A stretch of DNA of 31,269 bases from an uncultured Oscillospiraceae bacterium (GTDB lineage Bacteria; Bacillota; Clostridia; Oscillospirales; Acutalibacteraceae): the NCBI GenBank assembly GCA_900553255.1, contig USCI01000019.1:1-31269 (forward strand). The letters run 5' to 3'. Position numbers and translations under genes: made by a program. Of this stretch, positions 23,734 through 31,269 are shown in pieces (position 1 is the stretch's first letter; the number at the start of each line of letters is the position of its first letter). The notes beneath the pieces were generated by a model, which was given only the letters and a program-made list of their open reading frames with translations, was not told the DNA's origin and did not search any database.

Positions 23734-25281
23734 GTGGACAAAATAGCGGACTATGCGGAACGGGTCTATGCCTTTGCCGTCGGGCATACCTTTTCGCAGG
23801 ACGAGGCCGATGAGCTTTCGCAGGAGATCCTGTTTACCGCGGTGCGCGAATGGCCAAAGCTTCGGGATGAAACGCGGTTTGAGCCCTGGCTTTGGGGAAT
23901 TGCCGGAAACGTCGCCAAAGCTTACCGGCGTAAACGCGGAAAGCAGCGGGCGATGTTTTCCTTCGATTCGCTGGAAAATGTGCCTGGTCCGGCAGACGAA
24001 ACCGCTGAAGCCGAAAACCGGGAACAGTACAGCATATTGCGTGAAAAAATTGCCATGCTGTCCGCCGCTTATCGCGATATCCTGATCCTTTACTACTACG
24101 ATGGGCTGTCCACAAAGCAGATTGCCCGAAAACTGGGGATTCCCGAGGGAACGGTTACCTGGCGGCTGGCGGAGGCGCGCAGCCGGTTGAAAAAGGAGTG
24201 TGAGAATATGACAGAGACTGCATTGCGGCCGGTTGCCATGACCATTCGGATCAGCGGCGACGGCGATTACAACGGTACAACCATACCTTTTCCATACGTC
24301 TACATCAATGATGCCCTTTCGCAGAATATCCTGTATTATTGCTATGACAGACCGAAAACGGCGGAAGAACTGGCGCATCTGTGCGGTGTTCCGGCGTTTT
24401 ATATCGAGGAACGCCTGGCGAATCTGGTCAGCCGTGAAGCGGTTTCCGCCCTGCCCAAAGGGCGATATCGGACGGAATTTTTGATTTATTCCGATAAGAC
24501 AGATGAGTACATGGAGAAAAACAGACGGCTGTTTGAGCCGGTGACGGCAGGTTTTATTGCTGCTTTGAACGGCCTTGCGGAGGAAACGGCAAAGCTAGGC
24601 CACTATACGGCGGGAAAGCCGGCGGACGAGTTGCTGTATCTGTACGGCATGCTGGCGCTCGAGCATCTCAGCGACAGGTATAATCCGGTTGCATTCACCG
24701 GTTATCCTGTCCGTTATGACGGCGGACGATGGAGCTATCACGCTCATCTGCTCGGCGACAGAAAACATCCCGCGCGGGGGCTTGGCCGGGAGTGCTCGAT
24801 GAATTTGGGCAGCCGTGGCCATTATAGTCATATAGCCTATCATTTTGGCGGCTTTACATACCGCGGTATGATGTACGACAACGAGATCAATATTTGTGAG
24901 GATATTTTAACCGGAAAGGAAATCACCGACAAGGCATCTGCCGCCGCTGCGATCGAAAAAGGATATGTGGAAAGAAAAGAAGATGGAGAACTGGTAGTTA
25001 CTACACCGGCATTTACCCTCGGACAAAAGAAAGCCTTTAATTCACTGGTCGATTCGTGGATGACTTCCGCGGTGGCCCTTTATGCCAAGGCGGTTGACAC
25101 CTATGCGGCCGGCTACAAAAAACAGTTTCCGGCTCATCTGGAGAGGGAAGCCGGCGGGGCCTGTCACTACCTGTTCCTGTCACTGTATGCGACCCTCGTG
25201 TGCGATACAGCCAGGGAAAAAGGGTTACTCAAGCCACCGCCTGAAAACAGCTTTTGCGACGTCCTGCTTCAATTCAAGTAA
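23734..25281 (+). CDS. ECF-like sigma factor fused to a large domain of unknown function
   Basis: Start taken at GTG 23734 (515 aa), with AAAGGAGGG 7 bases upstream. Residues 3-70 are a sigma-70 region 2 (DELSQEILFTAVREW, then FEPWLWGIAGNVAKAYRRKR); residues 101-157 are region 4 (LYYYDGLSTKQIARKLGIPEGTVTWRLAEARSRL). The remaining 357 residues begin MTETALRPVAMTIRI and have no membrane segment. They include a probable winged-helix-like part (KTAEELAHLCGVPAFYIEERLANLVSREAV, about 215-250, split here as a pattern only) and a Gly/His/Tyr-rich region (RGHYSHIAYHFGGFTYRG). I do not recognise its ligand. No anti-sigma factor follows, so the C-terminal part may itself regulate the sigma domains, as in other ECF factors with C-terminal extensions. 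An internal start site lies at the domain boundary. Confidence 0.87.
   Translation: MDKIADYAERVYAFAVGHTFSQDEADELSQEILFTAVREWPKLRDETRFEPWLWGIAGNVAKAYRRKRGKQRAMFSFDSLENVPGPADETAEAENREQYSILREKIAMLSAAYRDILILYYYDGLSTKQIARKLGIPEGTVTWRLAEARSRLKKECENMTETALRPVAMTIRISGDGDYNGTTIPFPYVYINDALSQNILYYCYDRPKTAEELAHLCGVPAFYIEERLANLVSREAVSALPKGRYRTEFLIYSDKTDEYMEKNRRLFEPVTAGFIAALNGLAEETAKLGHYTAGKPADELLYLYGMLALEHLSDRYNPVAFTGYPVRYDGGRWSYHAHLLGDRKHPARGLGRECSMNLGSRGHYSHIAYHFGGFTYRGMMYDNEINICEDILTGKEITDKASAAAAIEKGYVERKEDGELVVTTPAFTLGQKKAFNSLVDSWMTSAVALYAKAVDTYAAGYKKQFPAHLEREAGGACHYLFLSLYATLVCDTAREKGLLKPPPENSFCDVLLQFK
24193..24210 (+). promoter_or_regulatory. Internal ribosome-binding site at the sigma/C-terminal-domain junction
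   Basis: AAGGAG (24193-24198) lies 9 bases before an in-frame ATG at 24208, exactly where region 4 ends. It would give a separate 357-residue protein. A caution: the same bases encode Lys-Lys-Glu, common at the end of sigma region 4, so the match could be coding coincidence. Confidence 0.45.
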
Positions 25282-25286
25282 AGTGT

Positions 25287-25314
25287 GCCCGGGTCAGTGC
25301 ATGCTGACCCGGGC
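25287..25314. terminator. Terminator between the sigma-factor gene and ruvX
   Basis: A perfect 11-bp GC-rich stem (25287-25297 with 25304-25314) begins 5 bp after the sigma-gene stop. On the plus strand TTTT follows after six bases. It lies between convergent genes and may serve both. Confidence 0.75.
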
Positions 25315-25322
25315 AATTCGTT

Positions 25323-25760
25323 TTATTTCGTGTCTTCTCGTTCGCGGCGCAGGCGGAGGGAGTCGAGATAGTCCTGCAGGATAATGGTTGCGGCGACGGT
25401 GTCCACCACCGCCTTGCGCTTTTTGCCGCGGGTATCGGTCATATTGAGATAGCCGATGGCCGACGCGGTGGTCAGCCGTTCATCCCACAGGGTTACCGGA
25501 AGCCCGGTCGTTTCGCCAAGTTCTTTGGCAAACGCCTCCGCCCGCTGCGCGCTTTCACCGCGGGTGCCGTCCATATTGCGCGGATGGCCGACGACGACGG
25601 CTTCCGCCTTTTGCTCCGCTGCTGCCGCGGCAACCTTCTGCAGCAGCGCGTCCATATGCCGTTCGGCGATGGTGCCCACCGGTGTGGCGATTTTGCCGCC
25701 GGGGTCGGATACGGCAAGTCCGGTGCGCGCAAGGCCGAGGTCAACGGCTAAGATCCGCAT
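25323..25760 (-). CDS. ruvX: Putative pre-16S rRNA nuclease / Holliday junction resolvase YqgF
   Basis: A 145-residue RNase H-fold protein, normal in length. It opens with MRILAVDLGLARTGLAVSD (D7 in the first strand), contains GHPRNMDGTRGESA, WDERLTTASA (catalytic-type Glu) and KAVVDTVAATIILQ (final Asp), all typical. The family acts in 16S rRNA 5'-end maturation in E. coli; resolvase activity has also been proposed. ATG 25760 has AGAAAGGA upstream. The histidine phosphatase gene ends 15 bp before it, so the two are probably co-transcribed. Confidence 0.95.
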   Translation of the reverse strand: MRILAVDLGLARTGLAVSDPGGKIATPVGTIAERHMDALLQKVAAAAAEQKAEAVVVGHPRNMDGTRGESAQRAEAFAKELGETTGLPVTLWDERLTTASAIGYLNMTDTRGKKRKAVVDTVAATIILQDYLDSLRLRREREDTK

Positions 25761-25775
25761 AGCGCTTTTCCTTTC

Positions 25776-26447
25776 TTATTCAAACGGATTTTCGGTTTCC
25801 GCACGCCACCAGGACTGCTTCTCAAAGGTGGATACCTCTTTCTCCAGGTGGCTGTTATCGTTTTCGTAAACCAGCCGGACAGCCGGACCGTCAAATTCCA
25901 GGCAGGAAACGGCCGTATTGTCGCACCAGGCGATGGCATTGAGCTGCTCAACCGGCAGGCCGTGAGCCCAGCACAGGGCATTGCGGATGGCACAGCCGTG
26001 CGAGGTGACCGCTACCGTCTGCCCATCGTGGGCGGCAGCGATGGCGGTGAGCGCTTCGGCCATACGGGCATACAAGTCGGGCATCGCTTCGCCGCCCTGC
26101 GGGTGAAAACGCCATGGCTCCTGCAGCCAGCGGCGGCTGTCCTCGGGATACAACTGAGGCAGTTCGGCCCAGGGGAGGCCTTCCCATACACCGCCGTTGA
26201 TCTCCTTTAGCCGGTCGTCAGTGACGATCGGCAGGCCATGATAGCGGTTGACCGCCTGTGCCGTCTTATAGGCGCGCAGCAGCGGGCTGGAGTATACTGC
26301 GGCGAGCGGAACATCCCGGAAACGTTCCGCGAGCCGGTCGAGCTGCTTTTGGCCATTCGGACTGATGTCCCGGTCGATGCTGCCCTGGAAAACCCGGGCA
26401 GTATTGCCTTCCGCCTCACAGTGGCGGACCAGATAAAGCGTTGTCAT
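25776..26447 (-). CDS. Histidine phosphatase (phosphoglycerate-mutase-like) protein
   Basis: A 223-residue protein from ATG 26447; upstream AAAGGGATGGG fits as ribosome-binding region, and the typical family start MTTLYLVRH follows. The phosphohistidine motif is R8-H9-C-E (usually RHGE), with the second histidine in TSHGCAIRNAL and the acidic region LKEINGGVWEGL. It probably dephosphorylates a small phosphorylated metabolite in the cytosol; cobalamin-pathway (CobC) or general phosphatase roles are both possible, and no cobalamin genes are nearby. It is the first gene of a unit with ruvX. Confidence 0.9.
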   Translation of the reverse strand: MTTLYLVRHCEAEGNTARVFQGSIDRDISPNGQKQLDRLAERFRDVPLAAVYSSPLLRAYKTAQAVNRYHGLPIVTDDRLKEINGGVWEGLPWAELPQLYPEDSRRWLQEPWRFHPQGGEAMPDLYARMAEALTAIAAAHDGQTVAVTSHGCAIRNALCWAHGLPVEQLNAIAWCDNTAVSCLEFDGPAVRLVYENDNSHLEKEVSTFEKQSWWRAETENPFE

Positions 26448-26480
26448 GATGAAGCCCATCCCTTTGTCGCATTTTCTCCG

Positions 26481-26489
26481 ATTATAGCA
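26481..26489 (-). promoter_or_regulatory. Extended -10 promoter of the histidine phosphatase-ruvX unit
   Basis: On the minus strand TGC-TATAAT (26489-26481) is a perfect extended -10. The -35 region is weak (TTCCCG at 17 bp). The start codon is 33 bp downstream. The rest of 26490-26681 shows no gene. Confidence 0.6.
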
Positions 26490-26681
26490 CAAAAACGCAC
26501 CGGCGGGAAGAGGGGAGACTATGCGGCTGCAGCGGACGGGGCACAGGGGGCTTGTTGTGGCTGCCGCAGCCGATGGTGTTCGATGAGAATCGGCATACGG
26601 CAGTTTTTTCTATCGGGCTGCTTTTTGTGTTTCCGGCGACAAGGTTCGCATATTGACTTGCAAAATTATCCTTTTTCCCAA

Positions 26682-26715
26682 AAAGAGACGGGAGGCGCGG
26701 GCCACCCGTCTCTTT
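26682..26715 (-). terminator. Terminator after ligA
   Basis: On the minus strand a perfect 11-bp stem (26715-26705 with 26692-26682) ends in TTTTT-like sequence. It begins 11 bp after the ligA stop. Confidence 0.9.
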
Positions 26716-26726
26716 CGGTTCTGCGT

Positions 26727-28733
26727 TTACTCGATCATTTGTCGGAATTCGGCTTCGTCAATAATGCGCACGCCGAGCTGCTGTGCCTTAGTGAGCTTGC
26801 TGCCGGCATCCTCCCCGGCGAGGACGATGCTGGTCTTTTTCGACACGCTGCCGGCGGTCTTGCCGCCGAATTTTTCGATGATGGCGGAGGCCTCGTCCCG
26901 CTTGAGGGTGGGCAGTGTACCGGTGAGCACGAAGGTCATACCGGCGAAGCGCGCATCCGCCCGTTCGGTCTTACAGGTCATATTGACCCCGGCGGCAGCG
27001 AGCTGTTCGATAAAATGCCGGCTCTGCGGCATGGCGAAGAACTGCGCCGCCGTTTCCGCCATGATTCCGCCGAAGCCGTCGATGGCGGCCATATCCTCGG
27101 CCGAAGCGGCGAGGATCGCGTCCATCGTGCCGAAGCGCTCGGCGAGCAGCTTGGCGGCCTTTTGGCCGATATGCCGGATGCCCAGGGCGAAAATCACGCG
27201 GTAAAGGTCGGCATCCTTGGCTTTTTCGATTGCGGCGAGCAGGTTATCCGCCGATTTATCGCCCATGCGGTCAAGCGCGGCGACCTGATCGCGGTCGAGA
27301 CGGAACAGGTCGTAGGCGTTCTGGACGAGATTTTCCTTTACCAGCTGTTCGAGTACCGCCGGGCCGAGCCCTTCGATATCCATCGCATCCCGGCTGGCGA
27401 AATGGATCAGGTGCCGCAGGCGCTGGGCGGGGCATTCGGGGTTGTTGCAGCGCAGGGCGGCTTCGTCCTCCTCGCGTACCACCTCGGAGCCGCAGGACGG
27501 ACAGGTATGCGGCATGGCGAAGGGGAGCGCCCCCTCCTTATGCCGGGTTACCCGCACCACCTCCGGAATGATGTCGCCGGCCTTGCGAAGCACCACGGTG
27601 TCGCCGACGGCGAGCGCCTTTTCGCGGATGAAATCCTCGTTGTGCAGGGTGGCGCGGCTGACGGTGGTGCCGGCCAGGGTTACCGGCTCAAACACGCCGG
27701 TGGGGGTGAGCACGCCGGTACGGCCGACGTTGATTTCCACATCCAGCAGGGTGGTTTCCTTTTCCTCCGGCGGGTATTTATAGGCTACCGCCCATTTGGG
27801 GAATTTCGACGTGCTGCCGAGCAGCTCACGCTGCGCAAAATTGTCGACCTTGACCACCGCGCCGTCGATATCGAACGGCAGGGTGGTGCGCACGCTGCCG
27901 ATGCGCTCAATTTCGCCGAGCACCTCCCCGATGGAGGCGGTGGTCACATGAAAAGGGATAATGGAAAAACCCAGTTCCTTCATCAGGGCGAGCGAGCCGT
28001 CATGTGAATCCACGGTTTCACCCTCGATGAGCTGGAGGTTGAACACAAAAATCGACAGGTGTCGTCCGCGGGTGACGGCGGGATCCTTCTGCCGCAGCGA
28101 GCCGGCAGCGGCGTTGCGCGGGTTCTTGAAAGGCTTTTCGCCGTTCTCCTCCTGCGCCTGCACCAGCTTCGCAAACTGTTCCCGCGGCATATACACCTCG
28201 CCGCGCACGATAATATGCGGTACCGGACGGGTGAGCTTTTGGGGAATGTCCCGGATCGTCCGCAGGTTCGCGGTCACATCCTCGCCAACCTGCCCGTCGC
28301 CGCGGGTCGCCCCGCGCACAAATTCGCCGTTTACGTATTCAAGCGCCACCGACAGGCCGTCGATTTTGGGTTCCACCACATAGATCGCGTCTTCCGCCGT
28401 GCTCTTTACCCGTTCGTCAAATTCCTTCACTTCATCGATCGAGAACACATCCTGCAGGCTCGCGAGCGGTACAGCGTGTTCCACAGGGGTGAACAGGCTG
28501 GAGATTTCCCCATGCACGCGCTGCGTATACGAATCCGGGGTAATCAGCTCGGGATACTGCCCTTCAAGCTCCCGCAGTTCGCGCGTCAGCCGGTCAAATT
28601 CATCGTCCTCGATTTCCGGTTCATCCTGGTCATAATAGCGGCGGGAGTGGTAATCGATCGTCTCCCGCAGCTCCTGTACGCGCCGACGCGCCTGTTCCAA
28701 GTCCATGCCGTTCAACCCGCTTTCTGCTGACAT
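26727..28733 (-). CDS. ligA: NAD-dependent DNA ligase LigA
   Basis: Seals nicks in duplex DNA using NAD+, essential for replication and repair. 668 residues, full length. The N-terminal Ia domain (YYDQDEPEIEDDEFD) precedes the adenylation domain with K123 in EPKIDGLS and then RGDGQVGEDVT; the OB fold follows (GRTGVLTPTGVF). A four-Cys zinc finger (CPSCGSE...CNNPECPAQ) lies near 411-435, then helix-hairpin-helix repeats and a C-terminal BRCT domain (about 590-668, FVLTGTLPTL). The start is uncertain: ATG 28733 has only a weak GAGAG upstream; ATG 28706 (MDLEQARRR) fits the family start equally well. yunB lies 34 bp upstream on the same strand. Confidence 0.97.
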   Translation of the reverse strand: MSAESGLNGMDLEQARRRVQELRETIDYHSRRYYDQDEPEIEDDEFDRLTRELRELEGQYPELITPDSYTQRVHGEISSLFTPVEHAVPLASLQDVFSIDEVKEFDERVKSTAEDAIYVVEPKIDGLSVALEYVNGEFVRGATRGDGQVGEDVTANLRTIRDIPQKLTRPVPHIIVRGEVYMPREQFAKLVQAQEENGEKPFKNPRNAAAGSLRQKDPAVTRGRHLSIFVFNLQLIEGETVDSHDGSLALMKELGFSIIPFHVTTASIGEVLGEIERIGSVRTTLPFDIDGAVVKVDNFAQRELLGSTSKFPKWAVAYKYPPEEKETTLLDVEINVGRTGVLTPTGVFEPVTLAGTTVSRATLHNEDFIREKALAVGDTVVLRKAGDIIPEVVRVTRHKEGALPFAMPHTCPSCGSEVVREEDEAALRCNNPECPAQRLRHLIHFASRDAMDIEGLGPAVLEQLVKENLVQNAYDLFRLDRDQVAALDRMGDKSADNLLAAIEKAKDADLYRVIFALGIRHIGQKAAKLLAERFGTMDAILAASAEDMAAIDGFGGIMAETAAQFFAMPQSRHFIEQLAAAGVNMTCKTERADARFAGMTFVLTGTLPTLKRDEASAIIEKFGGKTAGSVSKKTSIVLAGEDAGSKLTKAQQLGVRIIDEAEFRQMIE

Positions 28734-28767
28734 CTTCTCTCAGTATACCAGATTTTCTCCGGAAACG

Positions 28768-29499
28768 CTACTGCTGTGTATCGGCGTAATCGAATATTTT
28801 TCCGATTGTTTCCCGGTCATCCCCTGTGACGTTGGTGAAGGATTCCGGCACCTTACCCACGAGCACCGTCTCCGCAATGAGAAACTGGGACTCGACATCA
28901 ACGGTTTCGTCGCTTCCGGGTACTGCCGAAAACAGTTCAAGCTGCACCGTCATGCTGATCTGATGGTTGGTCTGGTTGATGCCGGCGCTGGTGAACTGGC
29001 TTTCCATGCCGGTTTCCACCGAACCGGCGACGCTGATGCGCACCGGGATGCGCGGGCCGCGCCCGAGCAGCAGGTTACCGCCGAGCAGGTCGCCCAGCGG
29101 TACGCTCACCTGATGGTACCGCGCGCTTTTGAGTTCTTCGAGCACCGCATTGGTGACCTCCGCCTTGAGCCGGTTGATTTTTAGTATATCCGATTCGATG
29201 GCAATAATGTTGTCGCTGCTGTCCGTCTGTATCTGGATGAGGTCGGAATACCGTATTTCGCTGCTGTCGATCACCTTCGCGACGGCCGTATTGATCGCCT
29301 CGGTCATTGCGGAGCGGGCCGCATTGGCCGCGTACATGTGCAGAAGCGGCGCGATCCGCGCATTGACCAGCGCGGCGAGAATACACAGCACGCCGACGAA
29401 CGCTGCCAGACGAAGGCGCCGCCGTATCCGCTTTTTCTCCGCCTGGCTGTAATAACGCCGGCGGAAACCGGAAAACCGCGGACGAAGTCGCGCTCGCAT
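28768..29499 (-). CDS. yunB: YunB-family sporulation protein
   Basis: A 243-residue protein from ATG 29499, with AAAGGGGG 7 bases upstream; ATG 29505 is too close to that site. A basic N-terminus (RRRYYSQAEKKRIRRRLR) leads into one membrane helix at about 30-50 (LAAFVGVLCILAALVNARI), and the rest faces outside or the intermembrane space. The body has the YunB pattern: an amphipathic helix (AMTEAINTAVAKVI), SDLIQIQTDSSDNI, NRLKAEVTNAVLEEL, and VSVPLGDLLGGNLLLGRGP. YunB is required for late spore development in Bacillus subtilis. Its presence suggests a spore-forming ancestry. I saw no clear sigma-E promoter. ligA follows after 34 bp. Confidence 0.9.
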   Translation of the reverse strand: MRARLRPRFSGFRRRYYSQAEKKRIRRRLRLAAFVGVLCILAALVNARIAPLLHMYAANAARSAMTEAINTAVAKVIDSSEIRYSDLIQIQTDSSDNIIAIESDILKINRLKAEVTNAVLEELKSARYHQVSVPLGDLLGGNLLLGRGPRIPVRISVAGSVETGMESQFTSAGINQTNHQISMTVQLELFSAVPGSDETVDVESQFLIAETVLVGKVPESFTNVTGDDRETIGKIFDYADTQQ

Positions 29500-29619
29500 A
29501 TCCATTCCCCCTTTGCTTTCTTTCCAGTCTACGCACAGGGACGGGCAGCGGTGCCGGTTTTTCAATAAACACCCAAAAATTGACATTCTTTTTTCTTTTT
29601 GCTTAACGGTATTTTTTGC

Positions 29620-29648
29620 TTGACGCTTGCAGGGCGGAAGGGTATACT
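29620..29648 (+). promoter_or_regulatory. Strong promoter of the fucose-isomerase-like gene
   Basis: TTGACG (29620-29625) and TATACT (29643-29648) are 17 bp apart. The start is predicted near 29655, 27 bases before the ATG, with GGGGGAG (29666-29672) as ribosome-binding site. Confidence 0.8.
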
Positions 29649-29681
29649 GAAACCAAAATCTATACGGGGGAGTGTGCAGAA

Positions 29682-31175
29682 ATGGCATTTTCGATGAACA
29701 TACCGCAGGTGCGTATGGGCCTGATTGCGGTCAGTCGGGACTGTTTTGTGATTTCGCTGTCGCAGCGGCGGCGGGCGGCGGTGGCCGAGGCCTGCCGCGC
29801 ACGCGGGATCGACATCTACGAGGCGCAAACCACGGTGGAAAACGAAGGGGACATGCTGCGCGCGGTGGACGAGGTCAAGGCCGCGGGCTGCAACGCGCTG
29901 GCGGTATTTCTCGGCAATTTCGGGCCGGAAACGCCGGAGACGCTGATTGCACAGAAGTTCGACGGGCCGGTGATGTATGCGGCTGCGGCGGAGGAAACCG
30001 GTGACGATCTGATTAACGGCCGCGGGGATGCTTACTGCGGCATGCTCAACTGCTCCTACAACCTCGGTCTGCGCCGGCTGAGCGCCCACATCCCGGAATA
30101 TCCGGTCGGCACGGCCGACGAGGTGGCCGCCATGATCGAAGAATTCGTGCCGGCGGCGCGGGCGCTCATCGGTCTGGCCGGACTGAAAATCATCACCTTC
30201 GGTCCGCGGCCGCAGGACTTTTTTGCCTGCAACGCGCCGATCAAACCGCTGTACGATCTCGGGGTGGAGATTCAGGAAAATTCCGAGCTGGATCTGCTGG
30301 TTGCCTACAAGGCGCACGCCGGGGATGCCCGCATCCCGGCGGTGGTGGCGGATATGGCCGGAGAGTTGGGCGAGGGAAATCAGTACCCGGATCTGCTCGA
30401 GCGTATGGCGCAGTTTGAGCTGACCCTGCTCGACTGGGCGGACGCCAACCGCGGCGCACGGCCGTTTGTCGCCTTCGCGGACAAATGCTGGCCGGCCTTC
30501 CCGGAGGCGTTCGGCTTTGAGCCGTGCTACGTCAACAGCCGACTGGCCGCGCGTGGCATCCCGGTCGCCTGCGAGGTGGACATTTACGGCGCACTGAGCG
30601 AGTACATCGGCACCTGCGTGACCGGCGGTGCGGTTACCCTGCTGGATATCAACAATTCGGTGCCGCGCGACATGTATGAGCAGGAGATTGCCGGGAAATT
30701 CCCGTATGCCCTCACCGACACCTTTATGGGCTTCCACTGCGGCAACACCCCGCAGTGCCGCCTGTGCGAAGGCTGCGGGATTAAATATCAGCTGATTCAG
30801 AACCGCCTGCTTGAGCAGGGCGGTACGCCGGATTTCACCCGTGGTACGCTCGAGGGGGATATTGCGCCCGGCAGCATCACCTTCTTCCGCCTGCAGAGCG
30901 CGGCGGATGCGAGCCTGCACGCCTATATCGCGCAGGGCGAGGTGCTGCCGGTCGCGACCCGCTCGTTCGGCGGCATCGGTGTGTTCGCTATCCCGGAGAT
31001 GGGACGCTTCTACCGCCATGTGCTCATCGGCAAGCGCTACCCGCATCACGGCGCGGTGGCCTTCGGCCATGCCGGACGCGTGCTGCACGACGTATTCCGG
31101 TATCTCGGTGTGGAGGATATCGCCTACAACCAGCCGAAATCCCTGCCGTATCCGGGGGAAAACCCGTTTAAGTAA
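29682..31175 (+). CDS. L-fucose/L-arabinose isomerase-family protein
   Basis: A 497-residue protein from ATG 29682, GGGGGAG 9 bases upstream. It is shorter than E. coli FucI (about 590 aa) but has the family layout: N-terminal Rossmann-like domains, then metal-site candidates E298 (in CEVDIYGALS), D322 (in LLDINN), and a His near the end (YPHHGAVAFGH, about 442-451). The likely reaction is aldose-ketose isomerisation of a fucose- or arabinose-like sugar; the substrate is not determinable. A Cys cluster C353-x5-C359-x2-C362-x2-C365 lies next to the conserved FHCGNTP motif and may bind a metal. No fucose transport, kinase or aldolase genes are in the window. It is alone with its own promoter and a palindromic terminator. 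Confidence 0.88.
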   Translation: MAFSMNIPQVRMGLIAVSRDCFVISLSQRRRAAVAEACRARGIDIYEAQTTVENEGDMLRAVDEVKAAGCNALAVFLGNFGPETPETLIAQKFDGPVMYAAAAEETGDDLINGRGDAYCGMLNCSYNLGLRRLSAHIPEYPVGTADEVAAMIEEFVPAARALIGLAGLKIITFGPRPQDFFACNAPIKPLYDLGVEIQENSELDLLVAYKAHAGDARIPAVVADMAGELGEGNQYPDLLERMAQFELTLLDWADANRGARPFVAFADKCWPAFPEAFGFEPCYVNSRLAARGIPVACEVDIYGALSEYIGTCVTGGAVTLLDINNSVPRDMYEQEIAGKFPYALTDTFMGFHCGNTPQCRLCEGCGIKYQLIQNRLLEQGGTPDFTRGTLEGDIAPGSITFFRLQSAADASLHAYIAQGEVLPVATRSFGGIGVFAIPEMGRFYRHVLIGKRYPHHGAVAFGHAGRVLHDVFRYLGVEDIAYNQPKSLPYPGENPFK

Positions 31176-31187
31176 CCCTAAAAAGAG

Positions 31188-31231
31188 AAGCGCCGGCAGA
31201 GCTCTGCCGGCGCTTTCAGCGTGTCGAAAAA
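31188..31231 (-). repeat. T-tract plus hairpin intergenic element, copy 2
   Basis: On the minus strand TTTTTCGACACGCTGAAAGC (31231-31212) is followed by a long perfect palindrome (31215-31188, loop AGCT). The same order is seen at 73-115. On the plus strand the palindrome, 13 bp after the isomerase stop, ends in TTTC and could act as its terminator; on the minus strand CTCTTTTT follows, a better terminator tail. Beyond 31232 nothing is recognised. Confidence 0.6.
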
Positions 31232-31269
31232 CTGGTTGGCAGATAGCAAGATGCACAAATGCGGCGTGA

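Overview
The window looks like chromosomal DNA of an anaerobic, fairly GC-rich Clostridia species, most like the Oscillospiraceae/Ruminococcaceae. The evidence is a reductase (IspH) joined to ribosomal protein S1, a cmk-plsC-ispH/rpsA gene order, a YunB-type sporulation protein, an [FeFe]-hydrogenase-like protein, Gram-positive Shine-Dalgarno sites and sigma-A-type promoters. This placement is inference from gene content; there is no rRNA or tRNA gene in the window.

Layout. (1) 1-6.7 kb is the accessory-looking part and is visibly less GC-rich. It holds a large secreted, probably cell-wall-anchored metallophosphoesterase, then about 800 bp with no convincing gene but with hairpins and a duplicated box, then an unrecognised protein with a nuclease-like D...ExK pattern. 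(2) 6.8-11.5 kb: a FAD oxidoreductase with a Rieske domain (minus), then on the plus strand an iron alcohol dehydrogenase, the biotin ligase/repressor BirA, and a ChrB-N-domain protein with its own consensus promoter. (3) 11.5-17.4 kb: one apparent operon, rpiR-type regulator, HI0933/BaiN-type flavoprotein, cmk, plsC, ispH-rpsA, ending in a clear terminator. (4) 17.4-23.6 kb: radC (minus), an RluA-family pseudouridine synthase (plus), then a nuclease-helicase fusion and an [FeFe]-hydrogenase-like protein (both minus). (5) 23.7-25.3 kb: an ECF-like sigma factor joined to a 357-residue domain of unknown function. (6) 25.3-29.5 kb: ruvX and a histidine phosphatase in one unit, then ligA and yunB (all minus). 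(7) 29.6-31.2 kb: an L-fucose-isomerase-like gene with a strong promoter.

How genes work together. The 11.5-17.4 kb operon combines CTP/dCTP precursor supply, phospholipid acylation, isoprenoid synthesis and translation, a familiar housekeeping grouping in Clostridia. ruvX, ligA, radC and the helicase concern DNA repair or recombination but are not in one operon.

The points most worth a second look are: the sigma factor fused to an unknown domain with an internal ribosome-binding site at the junction; the same arrangement at the IspH/S1 junction; a promoter lying inside the terminator between the hydrogenase and helicase genes; a shared T-tract-plus-hairpin element found near both ends of the window; the lamin-tail/metallophosphoesterase surface protein; and the orphan nuclease-like gene next to what may be a mobile-element remnant. 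No CRISPR array, complete insertion sequence, prophage or recognisable multi-gene defence system was found.
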